A stretch of 64,000 bases of DNA from Actinomycetota bacterium (GTDB taxonomy: Bacteria > Actinomycetota > Acidimicrobiia > Acidimicrobiales > Palsa-688), in the NCBI GenBank assembly GCA_021323695.1, contig JAJPKN010000063.1:29344-93343 (forward strand). The letters run 5' to 3'. The position numbers and the translations under genes are program-made. Below, piece after piece: positions 28,365 to 35,892 of the stretch; the first letter of the stretch is position 1, and every line of letters begins with the position of its first letter. Below the pieces are notes generated by a model. The model did not search any database. It was not told the DNA's origin and saw only the letters and a list, made by a program, of their open reading frames with translations.

Positions 28365-29588
28365 TCAGGAGTTGACCTTGGCTACAGGGAGGTGGGCGTG
28401 GCGCTGCAGGTAGGCCCGGGCCATCAGCAGCCCGGTCACGCCCTCCCCGACGGCCGCTCCAAGCTGCTTGGTAGACCCGGCGCGCACGTCGCCAGCGGCG
28501 TAGGTACCGGCCAGCGAGGTGGCGAAGCGCTCGTCGGTCACCACGAAGCCGTACCGGTCGAGCTCCAGGGTGCCTCGCAGGAAGCCGGTGTTGGGGTCGA
28601 GCCCGATGAAGATGAACACGCCCGCGGGCGACCAGTGGTGCACTTGCCCGGTCGCCTTGTCGCGGGCAGTGACCCCTTCGAGCTTGCCGTCACCCACCAG
28701 CTCGGTCACCTCGGTGCCGGTGTGGACGATGAACCGGGGGTCAGAACGTACCTTTTCCTGGAGCAGCGAAGAAGCCCGCAGCTCGTCCGAGGACTCCACG
28801 ATGCGGACCCGGGAGGCGAACTGGCTGAGGTAGAGGGCCTCCTCGAGCCCGGAGTTGCCGCCCCCGATGACCAGCAGCTCTTCGGCCCCCGCATAGAAAG
28901 GCCCGTCACAGGTGGCGCAGTAGTGGGCGCTGACCCCGAGCAGCCCGTCTTCGCCGGGCACCCCGAGGCGCCGGTAGGAGGTGCCGGTGGCCACGAGGAC
29001 CGAGTGGGCGCACAGCTCCTGGCCCGAGCTCAGGGCCACCCGTAGGTCGGTGGCCTCCTCACCCGGGCAGTCGGGCGCCAGGGAGCTCACCGAGGTGGCC
29101 GCCAGCAGCTCGACCCCGTAGCGCCGGGCGTGGGCTACCAGGCGGTCGGCCAGGTCCGCTCCCCGGATCCCCTCGGGGAAGCCGGGGTAGTTGTCCACCC
29201 GTTCGGTGACCCCGGCTTGGCCGCCCAAGCCGCTCCGGTCGACCACCACGGCCTGGATACCCTCGCGGGCGGCGTAGATGGCGGCGGTGAGCCCCGCTGG
29301 CCCCCCACCGGCGATGACCAGGTCGTAGGCGTTGCGCTCGGCCCTGAGCGAAAGCCCGAGCTTGGCCGCCAAGGCCTCGTCGGTGGGCTCGAGCAGGAAG
29401 GACCCGTCGGGAAAGACGATGGTGGGGATGGTGCGGCCGCCGTGCTGCAGCTCCTGCACGTAGGCCAAGGCCCCCTGGTCCTGGTCGATGTCCACCCAGT
29501 CGTAAGGGACACGGTGCTCGGCCAGGAACTTCTTGGAACGCCGGCAGTCAGGGCACCAAGGTGCCCCGTAAACCTTCACGTCGGCCAC
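28365..29588 (-). CDS. Glutaredoxin-thioredoxin reductase fusion
   Basis: A 407-residue protein with two redox modules. Residues 1-80 are a glutaredoxin/NrdH-like domain (V-K-V-Y-G-A-P-W-C12-P-D-C15, cis-Pro in T-I-P-T-I). Residues 88-400 are a thioredoxin reductase: FAD motif V-I-A-G-G-G-P-A-G, active site C224-A-T-C227, NAD(P) motif V-I-G-G-G-N-S-G and the FAD-binding end G-T-Y-A-A-G-D-V-R. Fusing acceptor and reductase suggests electrons pass from NAD(P)H to the CPDC site in one chain. GAGGAGGT precedes GTG 29588. Neighbouring mca and MBL genes make this a thiol-redox cluster. Confidence 0.92.
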   Translation of the reverse strand: MADVKVYGAPWCPDCRRSKKFLAEHRVPYDWVDIDQDQGALAYVQELQHGGRTIPTIVFPDGSFLLEPTDEALAAKLGLSLRAERNAYDLVIAGGGPAGLTAAIYAAREGIQAVVVDRSGLGGQAGVTERVDNYPGFPEGIRGADLADRLVAHARRYGVELLAATSVSSLAPDCPGEEATDLRVALSSGQELCAHSVLVATGTSYRRLGVPGEDGLLGVSAHYCATCDGPFYAGAEELLVIGGGNSGLEEALYLSQFASRVRIVESSDELRASSLLQEKVRSDPRFIVHTGTEVTELVGDGKLEGVTARDKATGQVHHWSPAGVFIFIGLDPNTGFLRGTLELDRYGFVVTDERFATSLAGTYAAGDVRAGSTKQLGAAVGEGVTGLLMARAYLQRHAHLPVAKVNS

Positions 29589-29758
29589 GCCTACCTCCTC
29601 GGGCTGCGGTCCGCACCTTGTGGCCTGCCAGCCTAGGGCGTGGCTGGGCAGGCACCGGCCCCGGCAGTTCTTTGGCTGCTGCCAGCTGGCACGGTTGGGC
29701 TGCCGCTGCCACCAGGGCGATTGGAGCAGGCCCCGCCCGGCAGGCAATATCGCGGGCC

Positions 29759-30505
29759 ATGGCTTCGGACGCCCCCACCATCCTCGCTACGAGCGGCGGG
29801 TTCCTGCCTGGGAAAAGGACGTCGTTGCGGCCCGGGCCTCTCATCGAGCACGCCCTGGAGCTGTCCCGTCCCCGCTCGCTGCCCCGGGTCTGCTTCATCG
29901 GGACGGCCCAGGGCGACCAGGCCCACTGGGCCGCCGCCGTCCACGCCGCTTTCTACGGGCGCGACGTCTTGGTCAGCTGCCTCAACCTTTTCCCTATGCC
30001 CAACATCGCCGACGTGCAAGCCCACCTCTTGTCCCAGGACCTGGTCTGGGTAGGAGGGGGCAGCACCGCTAACCTCCTGGCGCTGTGGCGGCTGCACGGC
30101 CTGGACAAGGTGCTGCGCCGTTGCTGGGAACAGGGTGTGGTCTTGGCCGGCGTCTCGGCCGGCTCGATCTGCTGGCACGTAGGCGGCACCACCGACTCCT
30201 ACGGCCCGGAGCTGCAAGCCATAACCGACGGGCTGGGCCTGCTGCCGTGGTCCAACGGCGTCCATTACGACTCCGAGCCCCAGCGCCGGCCTCTTTACCA
30301 CCAGCTGGTGAGCCAGGGGGTGCTGCCGGCCGGGTACGCCACCGACAACGGCGTCGGGCTGCACTACCGAGGGGTCGAGCTGGTGGAGGCGGTCACCGAG
30401 GTCGTGGGCCGGGCCGCGTACCGGGTGGAAAGAGGCCCCGGGGGCACAGCTACCGAGACGCGCATAGAGGCGCGCCCACTGCCGGGCGCGCTGGGCCCGA
30501 GCTGA
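29759..30505 (+). CDS. Peptidase E-like dipeptidase (family S51)
   Basis: A 248-residue enzyme with the S51 nucleophile motif G-V-S-A-G-S-I-C-W and a Class I amidotransferase-like fold. V-W-V-G-G-G-S-T-A-N-L-L and H-Y-D-S-E-P-Q-R-R are family landmarks. Peptidase E hydrolyses N-terminal Asp dipeptides; some relatives are cyanophycinases. ATG 29759 begins right at the fold; upstream extensions are non-conserved. The 170-bp divergent spacer to the redox gene holds no further gene. Confidence 0.88.
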   Translation: MASDAPTILATSGGFLPGKRTSLRPGPLIEHALELSRPRSLPRVCFIGTAQGDQAHWAAAVHAAFYGRDVLVSCLNLFPMPNIADVQAHLLSQDLVWVGGGSTANLLALWRLHGLDKVLRRCWEQGVVLAGVSAGSICWHVGGTTDSYGPELQAITDGLGLLPWSNGVHYDSEPQRRPLYHQLVSQGVLPAGYATDNGVGLHYRGVELVEAVTEVVGRAAYRVERGPGGTATETRIEARPLPGALGPS

Positions 30506-30622
30506 GCGGCCCAGCCCGCCTCGTGCACCTCGCTCAGGCGGGCCGGGCAAGCCTCTTCCGGGTAGGCGGGCGGCCCCTTCCGGGTAGTAGCGAGGCCATC
30601 GCTCAGCGGCCATACTTGTGGG

Positions 30623-31618
30623 ATGGGCCCGGCTGACCTCGTGATCGAAGTTCGCGGCCTGCGCAAGGCCTATGGCCCGGTGGTCGCGGTCGACGGCTTG
30701 GACCTGGAGATGACCAGGGGTGAGGTGCTGGCCTTGCTCGGCCCCAACGGCGCGGGCAAGACCACGACCGTTGAGATCCTGGAGGGCTACCGCAGGCGGG
30801 ACTCGGGGCACGCCCGGGTACTGGGCGAGGACCCCCAGCACGCCGGGGCGGCCTGGAGGGCCAGGCGGGGGGTCGTCCTGCAGAGCTGCGATGACGTGGT
30901 GGACCTGACGGTGAGGGAGTGCGTCCATCATTTTTCCCATTTCTACCCAGCCCCGGCCCAACCGGACGAGGTGATCGAGCGGGTCGGCTTGGGGGCCAAG
31001 CGCGACGCTCGGATCCGCTCGCTGTCGGGCGGCCAGCGCCGCCGCCTGGACGTGGCCCTGGGGATCGTCGGGCAACCTGAGCTGCTGTTCTTGGACGAGC
31101 CCACCACCGGGTTCGACCCCGAGGCCCGCCGGGGCTTTTGGGACCTCGTCCGGGACCTGGCCGGTGAGGGCACCAGCATCTTGCTGACCACCCACTACCT
31201 GGAGGAGGCCGAGGCGCTGGCCAGCCGGGTGGCGGTCATAAGCGGGGGCCGGCTGGTGGACATGGGCCCCCCCGGTGAGCTCGGGGGGCGCCACGACCGC
31301 CCGGCGGAGGTGTCCTGGCTCGGGCCCGACGGCTGGCAGCGCACCAGCACCCACGAGCCGACCCGGCTGGTGGTGCAGCTGCAGGCTGCCTTCGGTGGCG
31401 AGGTGCCGGGCCTGACGGTGAGGCGGCCCAGCCTGGAGGACATCTACCTCGAGCTCATTGGTGCGGCTGGTGCCGAGGGGGGAGGGGCGCCGGCCGAGGG
31501 CAGCCCCGCCCGGCGCCGCACCGCCCCGGCCGGCCCGCCGGCCAGGGCCCGGGTCGGGGCGGCGGCCAAGGCGCCGGCCGAGGCACCAGCCGAGGCGCCG
31601 GCTGGGGGCGAGCCATGA
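30623..31618 (+). CDS. ABC-2 exporter ATP-binding protein
   Basis: A 331-residue ATPase with Walker A G-P-N-G-A-G-K-T, signature L-S-G-G-Q-R-R-R-L, Walker B L-L-F-L-D-E-P-T-T-G-F-D and the H-loop L-T-T-H-Y-L-E-E-A-E. The C terminus holds V-R-R-P-S-L-E-D-I-Y then a 50-residue Ala/Pro tail. ATG 30623 follows CATACT by 6 nt, possibly leaderless though the hexamer is weaker. Its end overlaps the permease start by ATGA. The substrate is unknown. Confidence 0.9.
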   Translation: MGPADLVIEVRGLRKAYGPVVAVDGLDLEMTRGEVLALLGPNGAGKTTTVEILEGYRRRDSGHARVLGEDPQHAGAAWRARRGVVLQSCDDVVDLTVRECVHHFSHFYPAPAQPDEVIERVGLGAKRDARIRSLSGGQRRRLDVALGIVGQPELLFLDEPTTGFDPEARRGFWDLVRDLAGEGTSILLTTHYLEEAEALASRVAVISGGRLVDMGPPGELGGRHDRPAEVSWLGPDGWQRTSTHEPTRLVVQLQAAFGGEVPGLTVRRPSLEDIYLELIGAAGAEGGGAPAEGSPARRRTAPAGPPARARVGAAAKAPAEAPAEAPAGGEP

Positions 31619-32493
31619 GCGCCACCCTGAGCGAGGGCGCCGGCGCCGGGCTGAGGGGTGCTGGGTGGGCACCGGCTCGGCCCACCGTCTCGCCGGCCAA
31701 GGCCCTGGTGAAGGCCAGCCTGTCCCGGGGGCATGTCGAGGTGCTCCAGTTCTTCCGCAGCAAGGACGCCGTCGTTTTCACCCTCGCCCTCCCGGTGGTG
31801 CTGCTGGCCCTGCTCGCCAGCATCCTCTCGGGCCATGTCCAGGGCACGTCGGTGAGCTACAGCCAGGTCTACGTGACCGGGTTGCTGGCCGGGGGGCTGG
31901 CTTCGACCAGCTTCTTGAACCTCGGTGTGTTCATCGCCACCGAGCGCGAGAACGGCGGCCTGAAGCGCCTGGCGGGCACGCCCATGCCCCGGGCGGCGTA
32001 CTTCTTGGGCAAGGTCGTGGTCGTCCTCATCACCTCGGTGCTCGAAGTGGCGGTGCTGATGGTGATGGGGCACTTCCTCTACGGCGTCAAGTTCCCTGCC
32101 TCACTGGGCCGCTGGTGGGTGTTCATCTGGGTCACCCTGCTCGGCGGCACGGCCATGACGTTGCTCGGGGTGGCAGCCAGCAGCATCCCGCGCAGCGCCC
32201 GGTCGGCCGGCGCTGTCCTCAACCTGCCCTTTTTGGTGCTCGAGTTCATCTCCGGCGTCTTCGTGCCCTTCACCCAGCTGTCGCACACCTTGCTGGACAT
32301 TGCCGGCATCTTCCCCTTGCGCTGGATAGCCGAGGGCTACCGCTCGGCCCTGCTGCCGTCGTTCATCCAGCAGGCAGAGATCGGGCACCGCTGGGACCAC
32401 GTCCAGATGGCAGCGGTCATGGGCGTCTGGTGCGTCGTGGCCTTGGTGTTCGCAGCCCGGACCTTCCGCTGGACGGCCAAGGGAGAGGGCTGA
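31615..32493 (+). CDS. ABC-2 exporter permease
   Basis: A 292-residue protein with six hydrophobic segments and the ABC-2 loop F-I-A-T-E-R-E-N-G-G-L-K-R-L-A-G-T-P. It pairs with the ATPase upstream, which it overlaps by 4 nt. This is the second such exporter in the window; the two permeases differ enough that recent duplication is unlikely. Confidence 0.88.
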   Translation: MSATLSEGAGAGLRGAGWAPARPTVSPAKALVKASLSRGHVEVLQFFRSKDAVVFTLALPVVLLALLASILSGHVQGTSVSYSQVYVTGLLAGGLASTSFLNLGVFIATERENGGLKRLAGTPMPRAAYFLGKVVVVLITSVLEVAVLMVMGHFLYGVKFPASLGRWWVFIWVTLLGGTAMTLLGVAASSIPRSARSAGAVLNLPFLVLEFISGVFVPFTQLSHTLLDIAGIFPLRWIAEGYRSALLPSFIQQAEIGHRWDHVQMAAVMGVWCVVALVFAARTFRWTAKGEG

Positions 32494-32615
32494 GGTCGAG
32501 GGCCCCAGCCGGAGCCTCCCAGCCGAGCACCTTGCGGGCCGGGATTGAGCCCACCTGCGACAAACATGGGCGAGCAAGGACTATGGCCAGACGCTGACGC
32601 GGGTCGTCATCCGGC

Positions 32616-33005
32616 CTACAAACGGCCGGCCCCATTGAAGCCAGTGGTTGAGGCCTCATGGCCCCTGGCCAGGCGGGTGGTCAACTTGTGGAGCTTGTCC
32701 GCCCGAGCATTGGCCACCTTGGCGTGAGCCTTGGCCAGCTTGGCCTGGGAGCGCCGCCAGTGTTTGGGTGCCGGCCGGCCCTTGGCCGGGCCTCGCCGGC
32801 GGGAGCACTCCCGTTGTAGGCGGGCCATGCGCTGGGCGTAGCGGCTCATGTGCTTGGGGCTGTCAACTGCCTCGCCTGTTGAGAGCACTGCCAAGTGCCT
32901 CACGCCGACGTCTACGCCTACTGGAGTGGCGGTCGGAGCCTCGGGCTCAAGTCTTTCGACCTCAGACGTGGAGCTCACGTAACAGCGCCTGGCCCGTTCA
33001 GTCAC
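32616..33005 (-). pseudogene. tnpB (IS200/IS605/IS607 OrfB) remnant
   Basis: The frame reads R-C-Y-V-S-S-T-S-E-V-E-R, then V-G-V-D-V-G-V-R-H-L-A-V-L-S-T-G, the RuvC-I region of TnpB with its catalytic Asp, then the basic Q-R-M-A-R-L-Q-R-E-C-S-R-R-R and A-K-V-A-N-A-R-A-D-K-L-H-K-L. It stops soon after R-L-A-R-G-H-E. The N-terminal region, the RuvC-II Glu, the zinc ribbon and RuvC-III are all missing, so about 110-130 of roughly 400 residues remain and nuclease activity is impossible. The 5' break lies at the stop of the HEPN-like gene. The sequence just below 32616 could hold a decayed guide-RNA end, but I cannot show this. Confidence 0.82.
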
Positions 33006-33517
33006 CGTGGCCGCTGTAGATGGCCACGTTGGCGAACGAGCCGAGCGCCAGGCCGAGGACAGCCGCGAGGATCAGGCACAACACGATCGTCACCGGTTAC
33101 GACGAAGGATTGCGGAAGAAACATCAGGACGCTGTTCGCATTTCGCATGGCTGCCTTCAGATCGGTGGTCGAAATATATACGACCCCATAGTGAACGGCG
33201 TCTTTCAGGTCTAGGAGGCGGTCGAGCTTTGCGGCGGCCGTGGCTCCTTCTGGCTCTATTTGGCGGAGCAGGTCCACGGCGGCTTTGTGGTCTTGCGACC
33301 GGGACCGGCGCCCGAGTGCCGCACAACATGCCGCATCGCAAGCAGCTATACCGGCCAAGACCGCCAGAGAAGCAGCAACGTTGGCTGCCGGACCAAGAAT
33401 GTCGGCTTCAGTCTGGACGAGCTCGGCAACCTCGTAGAACTTACGCGCTTGTTCGAGCCGGAGCGCCGCCTCGGCGTTAGTGCAGGAGGCGGTGCGTCCG
33501 GTATTACGCGGGCTCAC
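33002..33517 (-). CDS. HEPN-like putative toxin partner of the nucleotidyltransferase
   Basis: A 171-residue alpha-helical protein. Helices such as A-L-R-L-E-Q-A-R-K-F-Y-E-V-A-E-L-V and V-A-A-S-L-A-V-L-A-G-I-A-A-C-D-A, then S-Q-D-H-K-A-A-V-D-L-L-R and R-L-L-D-L-K-D-A-V-H-Y-G, resemble actinobacterial HEPN-type proteins encoded after MNT nucleotidyltransferases. The R-x8-H pair is wider than the R-x4-6-H of active HEPN RNases, so catalysis is uncertain. GTGA overlap with the MNT gene supports a pair. The last 35 residues look foreign to the fold and end where the tnpB remnant begins, so the C terminus may have been changed by insertion. Confidence 0.65.
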   Translation of the reverse strand: MSPRNTGRTASCTNAEAALRLEQARKFYEVAELVQTEADILGPAANVAASLAVLAGIAACDAACCAALGRRSRSQDHKAAVDLLRQIEPEGATAAAKLDRLLDLKDAVHYGVVYISTTDLKAAMRNANSVLMFLPQSFVVTGDDRVVPDPRGCPRPGARLVRQRGHLQRPR

Positions 33518-34134
33518 AGCTTCGCGCTCGTAGGAGGAAGTACTGCGGTTCCTGTGAGCGGGACGGACTCGTCCCGCAATGCCTCAATAATCGGCTCCGA
33601 TCGGGTGACCATTGCGGCGACCTGGGCGGGGGTCGCTTGGATGATACTGGCGCGGTTCCCAGACCACCGAGCAATCGAGCGGGAGAGGTCGTCGACTGCC
33701 GTTGCCCACCGTGGGTCATCTGGGTCAATGTTGGCTGGTCGGACGATGAACACATCTATGTCTGAGCCAGGTCCTCCGTCGCCACGGGCTGCTGACCCGA
33801 ACACAGCGGCCGCTACCGGCCGTACGGGCCACCGTTCGAGGTGCTCGCGGATTCGCTCGAACAACCGTCCTCGGAGGTCTGATAGGATGATGGCAGCATC
33901 TGCGGCCACATGCTCTCGGTTGAGCGTGTAGAGCCGCGCTGTCCCGGCTTCCACGGTGTCAAGCAGGCCGTGGTCGGCCATCCTGTTGAGGACGCATTGG
34001 ACTTGGCTGTGGCCGCGCCGACAAAGCCGCTGTACCTCACGTCCGGTTAGAGGGCGGTTGGTGCCCACCAAGACCGCTAGCACATCAGCATCAAGCGTCG
34101 GTACGACAGCGTTGGCCGGGTTGGAGAGGTCCAA
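33514..34134 (-). CDS. wHTH-nucleotidyltransferase (MNT-type antitoxin)
   Basis: A 206-residue protein. Residues 15-75 form a winged helix (L-T-G-R-E-V-Q-R-L-C-R ... Q-V-Q-C-V-L-N-R-M-A-D-H-G-L-L). Residues 100-150 carry the polymerase-beta-like G113-S114 and D125-I-D127 motif. MNT proteins neutralise HEPN toxins, in some cases by adding nucleotides to them. The N-terminal DNA-binding domain would allow autoregulation through the tandem hairpin repeats just upstream. TTG 34134 is set by GGAGGT 5 nt before it. It is first in a two-gene operon with the HEPN-like gene. Confidence 0.82.
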   Translation of the reverse strand: MDLSNPANAVVPTLDADVLAVLVGTNRPLTGREVQRLCRRGHSQVQCVLNRMADHGLLDTVEAGTARLYTLNREHVAADAAIILSDLRGRLFERIREHLERWPVRPVAAAVFGSAARGDGGPGSDIDVFIVRPANIDPDDPRWATAVDDLSRSIARWSGNRASIIQATPAQVAAMVTRSEPIIEALRDESVPLTGTAVLPPTSAKL

Positions 34135-34178
34135 AGTACACCTCCAGGCTCATTGGCCTAGATGCCTATCGTAGCGCA

Positions 34179-34218
34179 TGTGTCCGGGAAACCGGACATG
34201 TGGTCGGGAAACCGGACA
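34179..34218. promoter_or_regulatory. Two 20-bp direct repeats, each a GAAA-centred palindrome (candidate MNT-HEPN operator)
   Basis: TGTGTCCGGGAAACCGGACA (34179-34198) and TGTGGTCGGGAAACCGGACA (34199-34218) are 18/20 identical and abut. The first contains a perfect 7-bp inverted repeat around GAAA. They lie just upstream of a TACGAT -10-like hexamer (34174-34169, minus) that could serve the MNT gene, where an autorepressor would bind. They could also be an end sequence of the adjacent IS remnant. Confidence 0.5.
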
Positions 34219-34277
34219 CGGTAGTCTCGGCGCGCAGTTGGCCCCTCGACAACTGTGCCCAGGTCGTCTGGGCCCAT

Positions 34278-34628
34278 GCGAGCCCGGTAGCGGAGGTGGT
34301 GGTGGCTGTACGCAGGCAGGACCACCGGGCCGTAGCGGTGCCCCTCTCGGGGGTCGTCGGCCCTGGGGGCGGCTACCTCGATGGCGCCGGCCCCCGTTGC
34401 CAGGGTGCAGGCCCGAGCGGGCCCGTTGCCCACCACCGGGCGCTTGCCGGTGGCGTGCACGCAGTCGGCGTGGTCGTCGAGGTAGGCCTGGCGTCCCGCC
34501 CGCAGCGCCACCCTCGGCCTGTCCCGAGCGGCCAGCCGGCACCGCTCGTCGAGGCCCAAAGCGAGGGTCTGTGGGCCCTCAGCCACCTCCACGGTGGCGT
34601 CATGGGCTAGCTTCAATACCGGCGTGCT
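34278..34628 (-). pseudogene. IS256/Mutator-family transposase N-terminal remnant
   Basis: The frame reads L-K-L-A-H-D-A-T-V-E-V, then R-Q-A-Y-L-D-D-H-A-D, V-V-G-N-G-P-A-R and the typical G-A-G-A-I-E-V-A-A-P-R-A-D-D, ending Y-G-P-V-V-L-P-A-Y. This is the N-terminal part of a Mutator-type transposase, normally followed by the DDE core, which is absent. About 115 residues remain of roughly 400. It lies in an islet with other remnants. Boundaries are approximate. No intact terminal repeats were identified. Confidence 0.6.
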
Positions 34629-34838
34629 CCTCTCGCCGGCAGCAACCGGCGGGCTTGTTGATCGGCCAACTTGGAGGGTACGTCGCGCCCCCCAGCGGGC
34701 CGAGCACCCACAACATCTGGTCATGACTCGTCGCGGACGCCCACGCGCTCTTGCCATAAAGGAGCAGCTAGGTCAGTTCCCAAGCGCGGGGGCCTCCACG
34801 AAGCCCAGGGCAGTCCTGAGCACTACTGCCCCCGGGAT

Positions 34839-35096
34839 CTATCGGTAGACATCTCGGCGATGCCCCAGGCTCACGACGACGATCACGAGCAGGTCGTCTT
34901 GGACCATGTAGATGATGCGGTAGTCACCAACGCGGGCACGGTAGGCAGGGCGCCCGATGAGCGGGCGTAATGCCGGTGGCCGGGGATCCTCAGCAAGCAG
35001 GGCGATGGCACCCTCGATGCGGGGCCTGACCTTGGGGCCGAGCTTGCCGAGCGCTCGGAGAGCAGCAGGGCGGACCTCGACACGGTAGCGGCTCAC
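34839..35096 (-). CDS. RelE/ParE-family toxin
   Basis: A complete 85-residue toxin. Y-R-V-E-V-R-P-A-A-L-R-A-L-G-K-L, then P-L-I-G-R-P-A-Y-R-A-R-V-G-D-Y-R-I-I-Y and the end V-V-S-L-G-H-R-R-D-V-Y are the RelE pattern with Arg and Tyr/His residues used for ribosome-dependent mRNA cleavage. Its ATG overlaps the antitoxin stop by ATGA. Probably active, since no residue is obviously lost. Confidence 0.93.
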   Translation of the reverse strand: MSRYRVEVRPAALRALGKLGPKVRPRIEGAIALLAEDPRPPALRPLIGRPAYRARVGDYRIIYMVQDDLLVIVVVSLGHRRDVYR

Positions 35097-35338
35097 CAGC
35101 CGAGGTCAGCCTTGACCTGGTCCCAAGGGATGTTGTCGCCCTCTTCGGCCATGGCGGCATCGAACGCGGCGATGTCTTCTGCGTTCTCGATGGCCTCGAG
35201 GAACTGTTCGTAGCGTTCGGGACTGACCACGACGGCCGCGGGCCGACCGTAGCGCTCGAGGACGACGGCCTCCGATCTCGCGGTGCCGATGACCGCTGAG
35301 AGCTTCTCACGGGCCTCGCTCACACTGACCGTAGCCAT
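35093..35338 (-). CDS. Phd/YefM-family antitoxin
   Basis: An 81-residue antitoxin. The N-terminal DNA-binding fold reads V-S-V-S-E-A-R-E-K-L-S-A-V-I, followed by A-V-V-L-E-R-Y-G-R-P-A-A-V-V-V-S-P-E-R-Y. The acidic C terminus, A-M-A-E-E-G-D-N-I-P-W-D-Q-V, would wrap the toxin. ATG 35338 lies 6 nt after TACAAC, a hexamer inside the palindromic operator, so it probably represses its own promoter. Confidence 0.93.
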   Translation of the reverse strand: MATVSVSEAREKLSAVIGTARSEAVVLERYGRPAAVVVSPERYEQFLEAIENAEDIAAFDAAMAEEGDNIPWDQVKADLGW

Positions 35339-35346
35339 GAACGTGT

Positions 35347-35373
35347 TGTACAACTTGGGCGCTGTTTTGTACG
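35347..35373. promoter_or_regulatory. Paired TGTACA-type operator of the YefM/RelE module
   Basis: TGTACA (35347-35352), inside the 10-bp palindrome GTTGTACAAC, and TGTACG (35368-35373), inside an imperfect palindrome, are 21 bp apart centre to centre, two helical turns. TGTACA is the core bound by YefM in E. coli. The first site overlaps the probable -10 of the antitoxin gene. Confidence 0.55.
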
Positions 35374-35407
35374 AACAGCACGCTGTCGCGGTCCCAACGC
35401 TGGAGCC

Positions 35408-35533
35408 GTGGGCCACCGACAAGTGACCGACGCCTACCTTGCGCCACTCGCTAAAAGCCGGGGCAGCCGGTTGGCCACCCCGAACCGGGCCCTCGCTGAG
35501 GCGCTCCCCGACAGCACTGAACTGGTCGCCGAG
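35408..35533 (+). pseudogene. vapC (PIN-domain toxin) C-terminal remnant
   Basis: About 42 residues read V-T-D-A-Y-L-A-P-L-A-K-S-R-G-S-R-L-A-T, then P-N-R-A-L-A-E-A-L and S-T-E-L-V. This is the end of a PIN domain, where VapC normally has T-D-A-Y-L and then T-x-D. The second Asp is replaced by Asn and the first half of the domain is missing. It lies divergent from the antitoxin promoter and is followed by non-coding sequence. Confidence 0.65.
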
Positions 35534-35709
35534 GCCCCCGCCGGGTCGGTGCACCAGTGCGTAAGCCGTTCGAGGGGCAATGGCGGGCCCGTCGAGGCCT
35601 GGCCCCATCGAGGTGGCAGCGTCTGCTCCGCCGGGACCGGGGCCCGTTCGGTGCTGGCTGCACCCGTTGCTGCCTTCCCCCTGGTCGGCACCGGCGGGCC
35701 AGTGAGGCC
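35534..35709. other. Non-coding stretch between the vapC remnant and the MFS promoter
   Basis: This 176-bp stretch has no convincing frame and no clear repeat. It leads into the TTGACA promoter of the pump operon. Confidence 0.3.
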
Positions 35710-35761
35710 TTGACATGAGCGAGCGTTCACTCCTATCTTGGTATGTGAGCACTCGCTCACA
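35710..35761 (+). promoter_or_regulatory. Promoter of the MFS-tetR operon with two TetR-type operators
   Basis: TTGACA (35710-35715), an 18-nt spacer and TATCTT (35734-35739) form a promoter. GAGCGAGCGTTCACTC (35717-35732) lies inside the spacer and is a 6+4+6 imperfect palindrome. TGTGAGCACTCGCTCACA (35744-35761) lies just after the -10 and is a perfect 7+4+7 palindrome. Both share the GAGYGA/TCRCTC-like half-sites common for TetR repressors, 28 bp centre to centre. The local TetR, last gene of the operon, is the likely ligand-responsive repressor. Confidence 0.7.
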
Positions 35762-35892
35762 GTTTTGGTCTGGGGCCCCAGCCCCAGGGACGAAGGCAAG
35801 CCAACAAGGCAGCAGCCTCCAGTCCGTCCTAGGCCGCAGGTGTGACGTGCACAGGCAACGGGCCCCAGCTCAGGGCCGGGAGGAAGGTAGAG

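Noticed and set aside
32520..32560. tRNA-like stretch near the tnpB remnant
   Set aside because: The minus-strand GGGCTCAATCCCGGC loosely recalls a T-arm, but no cloverleaf or anticodon arm can be drawn.
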